Of a stretch of DNA of 64,000 bases, positions 34,487-41,899 are shown piece by piece. The position numbers and the translations under genes were made by a program. Within the stretch, counting starts at the first letter, position 1. Every line of letters begins with the position of its first letter. This stretch comes from Gelria sp. Kuro-4 (GTDB lineage Bacteria > Bacillota > DTU030 > DUMP01), in NCBI RefSeq assembly GCF_019668485.1, contig NZ_AP024619.1:1177001-1241000 (forward strand). Reading direction: 5' to 3'. The notes beneath the pieces were generated by a model. That model saw only the letters and a list, made by a program, of their open reading frames with translations. It was not told where the DNA came from and ran no database searches.

Positions 34487-36079
34487 GTGCGGTTGGTGAC
34501 AGCGGCCCAGGCGCGGGCGGCGGACCGTTACGCCATAGAGGAGGTGGGGCTCCCGGCTGCGGTGCTCATGGAGGAGGCCGGCCGGCAGGTGGCGGAACTG
34601 TGCCTTAAGCTCCTCCAGGAGAAGCCGGGGCGGGGCCGCATTTTCGTGTGGGCCGGTAAGGGGAATAATGGGGGCGATGGCTACGTGGCGGCCCGGCGAC
34701 TGGGCCTGGCCGGCTACCATGTGGAGGTGTTCCTGGTGACGGCGCACCCGGAGGAGATCACGGGGGCGGCGCGGCAGAACCTGGAGGTGCTGCGGCGCCT
34801 GGCCATCCCGGTGAACCAGGCCTGGAGCGAGGCGGAGATCGCCGCCGCCGGGGTGGTGGCGGCTTCGGGCGACCTCCAGGTGGACGCCCTTCTGGGTACC
34901 GGCGGGCGCGGGCCGGTGAGCGGGCCGCCGGCCGCTGCCATTGCGGCCATCAACGGCGCCGGCGTGCCGGTGGTGGCGGTGGACCTACCCTCGGGGCTCA
35001 ACGCCGATACCGGCGAAGTCACCGGACCGGCGGTGCGGGCGCGCTACACGGTGACCGTGGGACGGCCTAAGGCCGGCCTATTCACCTATCCCGGCGCAGC
35101 GCTGGCGGGGGACGTATACGTGGCCGACATAGGTATCCCTGCTGCGGCGTACTGCGGGCAGGAGCCGGGTGTCTTCCTCACCGAGGGCGCGGACGTGGCC
35201 GGCTGGCTTCCGGCTTGGGGCCCGGCCGCGCACAAGGGCGAACGCGGGCGGGTGTTCGTGGCGGGCGGCTCGCCCGGCCTCACCGGCGCGGCCTGCCTGG
35301 CCAGCGAAGCGGCGCTGCGCGCGGGCGCAGGGCTGGTGACCCTGGGCGTGCCCGAGAGCCTGCACGACCTGATGGAGGTTAAACTCACCGAGGTGATGAC
35401 GGCGCCGCTCCCGGAGGCGGAGGACCGCACCCTGGCGGCCGCCGCGGCAGGGACTATCCTCGAGCGCGCCGCGCAGGCGGGCGCCCTGGCGGTGGGCCCG
35501 GGCCTGGGACGCGGTGAAGAGCTGCCGGAACTTATCACCCAACTGGTGCGGGAAAGCCCCGTGCCGCTGGTGGTGGACGCAGATGGGCTTAATGCCCTGG
35601 CCGGGCGGACCGAGGTGCTGAGCGAGGCGGCAGCGCCGGTTATCCTCACCCCCCACCCGGGCGAGCTGGCACGGCTCACCGGCAGCACGCCGGCCGAGGT
35701 GCAGGCGCACCGCCTGCCGCTGGCGCGCGAGGTGGCCGAGAGCTGGAACGCCACCGTAGTGCTCAAGGGGGCGCGCACCGTTATTGCCGCCCCGGACGGT
35801 ACCTGCTACCTTAACCCCACCGGCAATCCCGGCCTGGCCACCGGCGGCACGGGCGACGTGCTCACCGGCGTGATCGCGGCCCTCCTGGCCCAGGGGCTGC
35901 AGCCGCTTAAGGCGGCCGCGGCGGGGGCCTTTCTGCACGGGCTGGCCGGTGATTTGGCGGCGGAACAGGCCCGGGGTGCGCGCGGCCTCACGGCTGGGGA
36001 TGTCCTCCAGGCGTTGCCGGCGGCGCTCGCCGCCGTACTGCGGAGTGAAGTGCCTGGCCCGGTGATGTACACCCGCTAG
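34487..36079 (+). CDS. nnrD: Bifunctional NAD(P)HX epimerase/dehydratase
   Basis: 530 residues from GTG 34487. The N-terminal YjeF_N epimerase domain has 'EEAGRQVAELC', 'VWAGKGNNGGDGYVAARRL' and 'VAVDLPSGLNADTGEV'. The C-terminal ribokinase-like dehydratase domain has 'HKGERGRVFVAGGSPGLTGA', 'VVDADGLNALAG', 'ILTPHPGELARL' and 'GNPGLATGGTGDVLTGVIAA'. It repairs hydrated NADH and NADPH. Full length, 18 bases after acpS. Confidence 0.95.
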   Translation: MRLVTAAQARAADRYAIEEVGLPAAVLMEEAGRQVAELCLKLLQEKPGRGRIFVWAGKGNNGGDGYVAARRLGLAGYHVEVFLVTAHPEEITGAARQNLEVLRRLAIPVNQAWSEAEIAAAGVVAASGDLQVDALLGTGGRGPVSGPPAAAIAAINGAGVPVVAVDLPSGLNADTGEVTGPAVRARYTVTVGRPKAGLFTYPGAALAGDVYVADIGIPAAAYCGQEPGVFLTEGADVAGWLPAWGPAAHKGERGRVFVAGGSPGLTGAACLASEAALRAGAGLVTLGVPESLHDLMEVKLTEVMTAPLPEAEDRTLAAAAAGTILERAAQAGALAVGPGLGRGEELPELITQLVRESPVPLVVDADGLNALAGRTEVLSEAAAPVILTPHPGELARLTGSTPAEVQAHRLPLAREVAESWNATVVLKGARTVIAAPDGTCYLNPTGNPGLATGGTGDVLTGVIAALLAQGLQPLKAAAAGAFLHGLAGDLAAEQARGARGLTAGDVLQALPAALAAVLRSEVPGPVMYTR

Positions 36080-36133
36080 GGGGGATTCCGGCACCCTGCC
36101 ACTTAATACCACCGGCCGGGGCGCCGACGCGCG

Positions 36134-36163
36134 TTGACAGGACCTGCCAGCCACATATATAAT
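36134..36163 (+). promoter_or_regulatory. SigA-type promoter for endoAI-endoA
   Basis: TTGACA (36134-36139), 18-base spacer, TATAAT (36158-36163). Confidence 0.8.
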
Positions 36164-36176
36164 TAAGCTGTCACCG

Positions 36177-36198
36177 CGTATATACCGCTTGCTATACG
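36177..36198. promoter_or_regulatory. Inverted repeat at the endoAI transcription start
   Basis: CGTATA and TATACG are inverted repeats 10 bases apart, between the -10 box and the ribosome binding site. It is a candidate operator for the ribbon-helix-helix antitoxin. Confidence 0.4.
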
Positions 36199-36211
36199 GA
36201 GGTGCCTTCTT

Positions 36212-36493
36212 GTGGCCGAGCTCAAGCGCATCATGATAACGGTGCCCACCAACCTGCTCCAGGAAGTGGACGGGATGGTCGCCTTGGAAAAAGGAAGCCG
36301 GAGTGAGTTCATCCGCGAGGCGCTGAACCGTTTCTTAGAAGAGCGCAAGCGGCGGGAACTGCGCGATCGCATGAAAAACGGGTATCTGGAGATGGCTAGA
36401 ATAAATCTCGAGCTGGCCGAGGAAGGGCTTCCCAGCGAGGACGATACCGACGAGGTGTTGCAGTCCTTCCTGACCAAAGTGGAGAGTGAGTAA
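36212..36493 (+). CDS. ndoAI: Ribbon-helix-helix antitoxin EndoAI
   Basis: 93 residues from GTG 36212 after ACGGAGGTG. The RHH domain 'RIMITVPTNLLQEVDGMV' and 'GSRSEFIREALNRFLEER' is followed by a helical tail that neutralises EndoA. The stop at 36493 is immediately followed by the toxin ATG, so the two are co-translated. Autoregulation is likely through the site at 36177-36198. Confidence 0.92.
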   Translation: MAELKRIMITVPTNLLQEVDGMVALEKGSRSEFIREALNRFLEERKRRELRDRMKNGYLEMARINLELAEEGLPSEDDTDEVLQSFLTKVESE

Positions 36494-36847
36494 ATGGTGA
36501 TAGTTCAGCGCGGCGACATTTTTTATGCGGACCTACGCCCGGTGATAGGGTCGGAACAGGGAGGGATCAGGCCTGTGCTGGTGCTGCAAAACGACATCGG
36601 CAACCGGTACAGCCCCACCACCATTGTGGCGGCGATTACCTCCCAAATCAACAAGGCGCGCCTGCCCACCCACGTGGAGCTGAAAGCGGAGGAGTTCAAC
36701 CTGGAACGCGATTCGGTGATCCTCCTGGAGCAGATCCGCACCATCGACAAGAAGCGCCTTAAGAGCCGCATCGGTCACCTGGAAGGCGACATCATGGAAA
36801 AGATCAACCACGGGCTGATGATCAGCCTGGGTTTGATCGAGCTCTGA
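36494..36847 (+). CDS. ndoA: MazF/EndoA type mRNA interferase
   Basis: 117 residues. '[20 protein letters not shown]' and '[19 protein letters not shown]' carry the catalytic Arg and the Thr of '[12 protein letters not shown]'; '[17 protein letters not shown]' is the conserved end. It cleaves mRNA at specific sequences (UACAU in Bacillus) and is blocked by EndoAI. Complete and probably active. Confidence 0.94.
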   Translation: MVIVQRGDIFYADLRPVIGSEQGGIRPVLVLQNDIGNRYSPTTIVAAITSQINKARLPTHVELKAEEFNLERDSVILLEQIRTIDKKRLKSRIGHLEGDIMEKINHGLMISLGLIEL

Positions 36848-36882
36848 TACATACTTGCCGAGAGCGTCGAGAGGAAGAAACT

Positions 36883-37740
36883 ATGGAGGTTTACGCCCTG
36901 GTTGGCCCGAGCGGTACGGGCAAGAGCCACCACGCCCAGGCCGTGGCCTACGCGCACGACATCGACACCATCTTGGACGACGGCCTGCTTATCCAGGGAA
37001 GCCGCATTGTGGCCGGCTTTTCGGCCAAGCGCGAGCCCACCAAGCTCCAGGCGGTACGGCGCGCCATCTTCACAGATCCGGAGCACGCCGCCGGCGTGCG
37101 CAGCAAGCTCGCGGAGCTCAACCCGCCCCGCCTTTTGGTGATCACCACCTCCGAGCGCATGTTGGAGCGGGTTGAGGAGCGACTCGGCCTGCCGCCGCCG
37201 GTACAGGTGATTCACATCGAGGAGGTCGCCACGCCCCGGCAGATCGCCCGCGCCCGCGAGGCCCGCGCCCGCGAAGGCAAGCACGTGATTCCCGTACCGA
37301 CGATAGAGGTGAAAAAGAACCTACCCGGAATCCTGGTGGACCCCTTGCACTACTTTTTCCCCTCCGCCGGGCGGGAGCGTAGCCTGCGGCGCGAGGAAAA
37401 GAGCATTGTGCGGCCCACCTTCAGCTACATCGGGCGGCTGTCCATCGCCGAGGGAGCGCTCGGCAGCCTGGCGCGGGAGCTGTGCCGGGGAACGCCCGGT
37501 TTGGCGCGCGTGCTCAAGGTTGCAGTACAAGACGAAAGGCACGAGCTCCGGCTGGACGTGGAGGTGGCCGTGGAAGGGTTCACCCTGATTCCACCGCTCC
37601 TTACTGAGATCCAGCGCCGCATCAAGGGGGGGCTGGAGGAACTCACGGGCCTGGTGGTGCGGGAGGTAAACGTCACCGCGCGGGCGCTGGTACTTCGGAT
37701 GGGACAGGAAGAAGGCTCCGTGCTGGATGATCTCTGGTGA
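36883..37740 (+). CDS. P-loop ATPase fused to an Asp23/Gls24 domain
   Basis: 285 residues from ATG 36883. Residues 1-160 form a P-loop domain with Walker A 'LVGPSGTGKSHHAQAVAY', 'DTILDDGLLIQGSRIVAG' and 'PPRLLVITTSERMLERV'. A basic linker follows ('AREARAREGKHVIP', 'VKKNLPGILVDPLHYFFP'). Residues ~180-280 match Asp23/Gls24: 'SYIGRLSIAEGALGSLAREL', 'LDVEVAVEGFTLIPPLLTEI' and 'GLVVREVNVTARAL'. Asp23 proteins link to envelope stress. The fusion to a nucleotide-binding domain is uncommon and its role unknown. It lies between endoA and hisC. Confidence 0.75.
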   Translation: MEVYALVGPSGTGKSHHAQAVAYAHDIDTILDDGLLIQGSRIVAGFSAKREPTKLQAVRRAIFTDPEHAAGVRSKLAELNPPRLLVITTSERMLERVEERLGLPPPVQVIHIEEVATPRQIARAREARAREGKHVIPVPTIEVKKNLPGILVDPLHYFFPSAGRERSLRREEKSIVRPTFSYIGRLSIAEGALGSLARELCRGTPGLARVLKVAVQDERHELRLDVEVAVEGFTLIPPLLTEIQRRIKGGLEELTGLVVREVNVTARALVLRMGQEEGSVLDDLW

Positions 37741-37796
37741 GCCTTCTTTCCCGGCCCTTCTTTTATGCTGCCGTGTGGGGGCCTGTCCAAAACCCC

Positions 37797-37826
37797 TTTA
37801 CCCGCGCTGCGGCAGCGTATTATAAT
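37797..37826 (+). promoter_or_regulatory. Probable hisC promoter
   Basis: TTTACC (37797-37802), 18-base spacer, TATAAT (37821-37826). Confidence 0.5.
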
Positions 37827-37866
37827 GAAAGAGGAAACCTTACAGCAATTTTGAGGGGAGGCTGCA

Positions 37867-38973
37867 TTGGTGGGCGAGAAGGAGAAACTGTTCCGCAGGG
37901 GGATCGCGGAGATCAAGCCGTACGTGCCGGGTAAACCCATCGAGGACGTGCAGCGGGAGTTGGGTCTTACGGAAGTCATTAAGCTGGCGTCCAATGAAAA
38001 CCCGCTCGGCCCGTCGCCGAAGGCGCTTCAGGCCATGCATGCGGCGCTGGAGACGGCGAACATCTACCCGGACGGGGCCTGCACGGAACTGGCTCAGAAA
38101 CTCGGCGCGAAGCTCAACGTCGATCCCAGCTGGATCGTCTTTGCCAACGGCGAGGACAACATCATCACGCTCATCTCCAAGACGTTCCTCAATGAAGGCG
38201 AAGAGATGATCATGGCCGATCCCAGTTTCTCCAGCTTCGAAATCAGCGCCCGCGCCGTGGGAGCGAAGGTTGTCATGGTACCGGTGCGGCCCGATTTCAC
38301 GACGGACCTGGGAGCGCTGGCCGCCGCCATCACCGACCGGACGAAACTGATCTTCCTCTGCAACCCCAACAATCCCACGGGAACCATCAGCACCCGTAAA
38401 GAAGTGGAGGCGTTCTTGGACAAAGTTCCCGAGCACACGATTGTGGTGCTGGACGAGGCGTACAAGGAATTCGTCGACGATCCCGAGTACCCGGACGGGC
38501 TGAATTACGTGCGGGCCGGGCGCAACGTAATCGTCAGCCGGACCTTCTCCAAGATTTACGGCCTGGCCGGGCTGCGCATCGGCTACGCCATCGGGCACCC
38601 GGACTTCATCGGCGGCATGAAGCGCATCCGCGAGGCCTTCGCCGCCAACCGCATTGGGCAGGCAGGGGCGCTGGCGGCACTCGACGATGACGAGTTCGTG
38701 AAGAGGGTCCACGATATGAACAGCGCCGGGCGCGATTACCTGTACAAGGAGTTCGAGCGCCTGGGGCTGCCGTATGTGAAGAGCCAGACCAACTTCATCC
38801 TGGTGGACACCAAGCAGGACATCAAGCGCGTCTTCCAGGACCTGCAGCGCGAGGGGATCATCATCCGCCCGGGCCACATCTGGAACCTGCCGACGTACGC
38901 CCGTGTCACCGTGGGCACACCTGAGCAGAACGAAAAGTTCATCCGCGCACTGGAAAAAGTGTTGGGCCTGTGA
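37867..38973 (+). CDS. hisC: Histidinol-phosphate aminotransferase family
   Basis: 368 residues from TTG 37867 or GTG 37870 after GAGGGGAGG. Class I/II aminotransferase with 'KLASNENPLGPSPKALQAM', 'ANGEDNIITLISKTF', 'LCNPNNPTGT', 'VVLDEAYKEF' and the PLP Lys in 'RTFSKIYGLAGLRIGYAIG'. Closest to HisC type. No other his genes are in the window, so it may be a stand-alone HisC or an aromatic/phenylalanine aminotransferase. Confidence 0.88.
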   Translation: MVGEKEKLFRRGIAEIKPYVPGKPIEDVQRELGLTEVIKLASNENPLGPSPKALQAMHAALETANIYPDGACTELAQKLGAKLNVDPSWIVFANGEDNIITLISKTFLNEGEEMIMADPSFSSFEISARAVGAKVVMVPVRPDFTTDLGALAAAITDRTKLIFLCNPNNPTGTISTRKEVEAFLDKVPEHTIVVLDEAYKEFVDDPEYPDGLNYVRAGRNVIVSRTFSKIYGLAGLRIGYAIGHPDFIGGMKRIREAFAANRIGQAGALAALDDDEFVKRVHDMNSAGRDYLYKEFERLGLPYVKSQTNFILVDTKQDIKRVFQDLQREGIIIRPGHIWNLPTYARVTVGTPEQNEKFIRALEKVLGL

Positions 38974-38979
38974 TATAAT
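38974..38979 (+). promoter_or_regulatory. Possible -10 box of the folT leader
   Basis: TATAAT begins directly after the hisC stop codon. The -35 position (38951-38956) reads TGGAAA, a weak match. Confidence 0.45.
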
Positions 38980-38992
38980 CGCTGCAAGGTTT

Positions 38993-39085
38993 GGCAGAGT
39001 AGGCACCGTGCGTTAAGTGCCAAGGGATGGGACGTGGCCTTTGGACGAAGGGCTGGACCCGCGGTGCGGTGCCGCGTTCGCTGTC
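38993..39085 (+). ncRNA. THF (tetrahydrofolate) riboswitch aptamer
   Basis: The conserved THF-I blocks appear in order: GAGTAG (38997-39002), CGTTAAGTG (39011-39019), GGGATGGGACG (39024-39034), GACGAAG (39044-39050) and GCGGTG (39061-39066). P1 is GGCAG/CTGTC (38993-38997 with 39081-39085). P2 is GGCACCG/CGGTGCC (39002-39008 with 39067-39073). GGACG in the P3 loop (39030-39034) can pair with CGTTC (39075-39079), the family pseudoknot. It precedes a FolT-type transporter gene, the usual target, and folate binding should lower expression. Confidence 0.9.
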
Positions 39086-39097
39086 ACATCAGAGGGG

Positions 39098-39139
39098 CCC
39101 TTCCCTTTGGTGTGGCTCTGCCACGACCAAAGGGAAGGG
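39098..39139 (+). promoter_or_regulatory. Expression-platform hairpin overlapping the folT ribosome binding site
   Basis: CCCTTCCCTTTGGT (39098-39111) pairs perfectly with ACCAAAGGGAAGGG (39126-39139), with an inner stem GTGGC/GCCAC. The right arm runs into the GGGAGG ribosome binding site (39137-39142). No T-run follows, so translational control rather than termination is inferred. Confidence 0.75.
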
Positions 39140-39150
39140 AGGTGAAGCTG

Positions 39151-39690
39151 GTGCTGAAAGGTACACAGCGGCTGGCTTACCTGGCGCTGCTGGTGGCTCT
39201 GGGTGTGGTGCTGACGCGCGTGGCCAGCCTGCGCGTGGCCATCGGCGGCGTGGAAGGCATCCGCATAGGCTTTGGGGGGCTGCCGGCCATCCTCGCCGGG
39301 GTGCTGTGGGGCCCGGGCGCAGGAGCGCTGGTGGGCGGACTGGGGGACGTGATCGGCTACTTCGTGAATCCTATGGGGGCGTACATGCCGCACTTCACCC
39401 TCACCGCCGCCCTCACCGGGGTGCTTCCGGCCTTGGTTTTAAAGCTGGTGCGCCAGGAGCGGCACCCCGGCCTGGGGGCGCTCCTTCTGGCCATCCTGGT
39501 AGGGCAGACGGTGACTTCCCTCATCCTGGTGCCGTATTTCCTGCAGGTTCTCTTTGGGATTCCCTGGCAGCCCCTGCTGGTGCCGCGCCTCATCGGGCAG
39601 GCCATCCACGTTCCGGTTTACGCCTTCTTCATCTACGCCCTGGTCCGGCGCGCCGACCTGGCGGGCAAACTGGGGTGGAACCACCAGTAG
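39151..39690 (+). CDS. folT: ECF transporter S component, folate (FolT)
   Basis: 179 residues from GTG 39151, 9 bases after GGGAGG; GTG 39142 is too close to that site. Six hydrophobic segments in the S-component pattern start 'LAYLALLVALGVVLTRVASL'. 'GFGGLPAILAGVLWGPGAGA', 'VGGLGDVIGYFVNPMGAYMP' and 'HFTLTAALTGVLPALV' are typical of FolT-type proteins. It binds folate at the membrane and docks with the shared EcfAAT energising module, which is not in this window. The THF riboswitch directly upstream supports the folate assignment. Confidence 0.88.
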   Translation: MLKGTQRLAYLALLVALGVVLTRVASLRVAIGGVEGIRIGFGGLPAILAGVLWGPGAGALVGGLGDVIGYFVNPMGAYMPHFTLTAALTGVLPALVLKLVRQERHPGLGALLLAILVGQTVTSLILVPYFLQVLFGIPWQPLLVPRLIGQAIHVPVYAFFIYALVRRADLAGKLGWNHQ

Positions 39691-39709
39691 GACCACAGGA
39701 CCAGAGAAC

Positions 39710-39740
39710 AAAAGGAGCGGTTAACGCCGCTCCTTTTGGT
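39710..39740 (+). terminator. Terminator of folT
   Basis: AAAAGGAGCGG and CCGCTCCTTTT pair around TTAACG. Confidence 0.85.
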
Positions 39741-39860
39741 GTTCTTGGCAGGGCGCAGGGGGGTGCCCTTGGCCGCTTGCGAAAAGCCCGTCCTTCATTT
39801 GTGGCAGATCGGCGGGGCGAACAATATTATGGAGTGAGAAGGAATGCGGGAGGTGGGCCT

Positions 39861-40295
39861 ATGCCTTTGACGCTGGAGCAGATCATCTGGCTCCTTAACC
39901 TGGACCTTTCCTGGGAATACGCCGCCATGATCCAGTACATCCAGCACGCTGCCATGCTCACGGGGCCGGAATACACTTACGTGATCCAGGAGGAACTGCA
40001 GCACGCCCAGCAGGAACACGAGCACGCCGTGCGGCTGTCCGAGAAAATTCAGTACCTGGGCGGGGTACCTACGGTGCAGGTGCAGCAGATCCTCACTTCC
40101 CTGGATAACGTGGAGATGCTGCAGCAGGACCTGCAGGCCGAGCGCGATGCCTTGGCCCGTTACCTGCAGCGCATCGAGCAGCTTGAGACCCTGCACATGT
40201 ACGACGTCGCCCAGGTGATCCGCGAGATCGCCGTGGTGGAGCAGGACCACACCATCGACCTGGAGAAGGCCCTGGGCATCCAAAAGGTCCGGTAG
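39861..40295 (+). CDS. Ferritin-like four-helix protein (bacterioferritin-type)
   Basis: 144 residues from ATG 39861 after GGGAGGTGGG. Helices carry the diiron-type ligands: 'LDLSWEYAAMIQYIQHA' (E), 'VIQEELQHAQQEHEHAVRL' (E..H), 'LDNVEMLQQDLQAERDALAR' (E) and 'IREIAVVEQDHTIDLEKAL' (E..H). This is the ferritin-like pattern of bacterioferritin/rubrerythrin relatives that handle iron or peroxide. No heme-binding Met can be assigned. Confidence 0.8.
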   Translation: MPLTLEQIIWLLNLDLSWEYAAMIQYIQHAAMLTGPEYTYVIQEELQHAQQEHEHAVRLSEKIQYLGGVPTVQVQQILTSLDNVEMLQQDLQAERDALARYLQRIEQLETLHMYDVAQVIREIAVVEQDHTIDLEKALGIQKVR

Positions 40296-40516
40296 ATTCT
40301 TATTCGTGGCGGCGATTAGGCGGGCCGGGCCGGAAGGATTGTGGCCGCCTTTACCTGGCCGATCGTAGGGCCCTTTGCTTCGCCGGATGGAGTAAATGGC
40401 CACAGCCAGTTTGCGCAAACGGGAAGAAGCTGTCCGGTGGAAGAAGCCGCTCCGCCGGTGGAAGCGCCTACTCCGCCGACGGCGGCTCCGCAACAGTAAC
40501 GAAGTCTTACTTTCCG

Positions 40517-40542
40517 CCCTGCCCGGATATTGGGCAGGGTTT
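40517..40542 (+). terminator. Rho-independent terminator-like hairpin
   Basis: CCCTGCCC and GGGCAGGG pair around GGATATT, followed by TTTCTG. Confidence 0.65.
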
Positions 40543-40719
40543 CTGCGTGTCCCCGGCCACAGCCCGGCGGCGATGAGGCGATAAGAGTGCTCTTCTCAGC
40601 TTCAGAGTAGAGGGCGGTACAGTAAAATCATCGTAGGCGGTGGGGGCCGGCGCAGCAGCGGTCCCTTTTACCTGCACTGATAACCTACGGGCCCGACGCG
40701 ATCACCTGAAAGAGGGGGG

Positions 40720-40747
40720 TTGCATTTCAGCGAAAATGTGGTATATT
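40720..40747 (+). promoter_or_regulatory. Candidate promoter for the SorC cassette
   Basis: TTGCAT (40720-40725), 16-base spacer, TATATT (40742-40747). The AT-rich flank just downstream (TAAAGTGTAACAAGTG) could hold the SorC operator. Confidence 0.5.
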
Positions 40748-40841
40748 TAAAGTGTAACAAGTGATCTACCAGTGAGCAAATGTTATAGCGGTGCCGGCTC
40801 AGAGACTACCACCTTGTGAGACCTGTAGTGGAGGAAGACAC

Positions 40842-41786
40842 ATGGAAGGCTTTGATAAGCGGTGCCTTGTGAAAATCGCCACGTATTACTACATTGACGG
40901 CTTAACTCAACAGGAAATCGCCCAGAGAATGCACATGTCGAGGCAGCGAGTGAGCCGAATGCTTAAGAAGGCCCAGGAACTGGGCATCGTCCGGATAGAT
41001 ATTGCACAGGTCAGCGAGTACTGCACAGAAATCGAGACCGAGCTTGAGAGGAGATTTGGGCTTAAGGAGGCAGTGGTTTTCAATCGGGGAGAGACGGAAG
41101 ACCTTCTCGCGGCACTTGGACGTGAAAGCGCCAAGTTCGTTCTCGGCGTCGTAAAAGACGGCGATGTCATCGGTGTAACCTGGGGACGCGCGCTGGCATC
41201 TCTTGCGGACCATCTTGAGGGTGTTCCGCCTCGAGAAGTATCCGTGGTTCAACTGGTAGGTGGAGTAAACACGAAGAACGTTTCGATAAAGATGGACGAG
41301 ATTACCCGAAGGATTGCCCAAAATCTCGGCGGCATTCCTTACCTTCTTTACGCGCCGGCTGTCGTGGACAGCGAGACGGTGAAGGAGTCGTTCATGTCGG
41401 ACAATAGCATCCAATCAGTACTCGAGATGGCCAGGCGGTGTCGGTTGGCCCTTGTGGGCATCGGCAGTATGGATGCAGAGTCTACATTGGCCAGGGAACA
41501 ATTCCTCTCGGGAGAGAAGCTTGAGGCACTGAGCAGGTATGGAAGTGTTGGAGACGTATGCCTTGAGTTCTTCGACATTCAGGGACGGCCGCTCAACAAA
41601 GAGTCGGGGCTTAACGTCGTCGGCATAGACCGGTCCACACTGAAAGAGATAGACGTGGTTGTGGGCATAGCTGCCGGACGGGAGAAGACCAGGGCCATAC
41701 TGGGGGCCCTACGAGGGGGTTACCTGGATGTTCTGATCACCGACAGCGGGACGGCGGGCGAGGTCCTCAAGTTGGACAGGGCCTGA
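40842..41786 (+). CDS. SorC/DeoR-family sugar-binding transcriptional regulator
   Basis: 314 residues from ATG 40842 after GGAGGAAG. The N-terminal HTH is 'VKIATYYYIDGLTQQEIAQR' and 'MHMSRQRVSRMLKKAQELGI'. The C-terminal sugar-phosphate-isomerase-like effector domain has 'VGVTWGRALASLADHL'-type motif ('VIGVTWGRALASLADH'), 'LVGIGSMDAES' and 'VVGIAAGREKTRAILGAL'. SorC proteins respond to phosphorylated sugars. It heads a same-strand cassette that includes an FGGY kinase, which could make its inducer. Confidence 0.9.
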   Translation: MEGFDKRCLVKIATYYYIDGLTQQEIAQRMHMSRQRVSRMLKKAQELGIVRIDIAQVSEYCTEIETELERRFGLKEAVVFNRGETEDLLAALGRESAKFVLGVVKDGDVIGVTWGRALASLADHLEGVPPREVSVVQLVGGVNTKNVSIKMDEITRRIAQNLGGIPYLLYAPAVVDSETVKESFMSDNSIQSVLEMARRCRLALVGIGSMDAESTLAREQFLSGEKLEALSRYGSVGDVCLEFFDIQGRPLNKESGLNVVGIDRSTLKEIDVVVGIAAGREKTRAILGALRGGYLDVLITDSGTAGEVLKLDRA

Positions 41787-41899
41787 AATCTGGCTGACAC
41801 CTCGCCTGGGAGAAAGCTGGGGGGGTGAAAGATGGACAGGCAGACGGCTGTCGGGCATGGGAGGTAGGTAGGAGGCTAGATGCGTAGGGGGGAGATGCG

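Larger units (their letters stand above)
40296..40841. other. Gene-poor stretch before the catabolic cassette
   Basis: It holds a terminator-like hairpin and a candidate promoter (listed separately). One frame ending at TAA near 40495 reads 'EEAAPPVEAPTPPTAAPQQ', which looks like the Pro-rich tail of a lost secreted protein. No S-box (SAM) or other known riboswitch motif is found. Confidence 0.5.

Noticed and set aside
39027-39860. Extended frame before the ferritin-like protein
   Set aside because: It is antisense-free but overlaps folT out of frame; ATG 39861 with GGGAGGTGGG is the proper start.
40396-40584. Arg-rich 62-codon frame in the gap before the SorC gene
   Set aside because: Composition is random-looking, it runs through a terminator hairpin and no ribosome binding site precedes it.
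40600-40841. SAM riboswitch before the catabolic cassette, by analogy with yoaDCB
   Set aside because: None of the conserved S-box blocks were found; control by the SorC protein is more likely.
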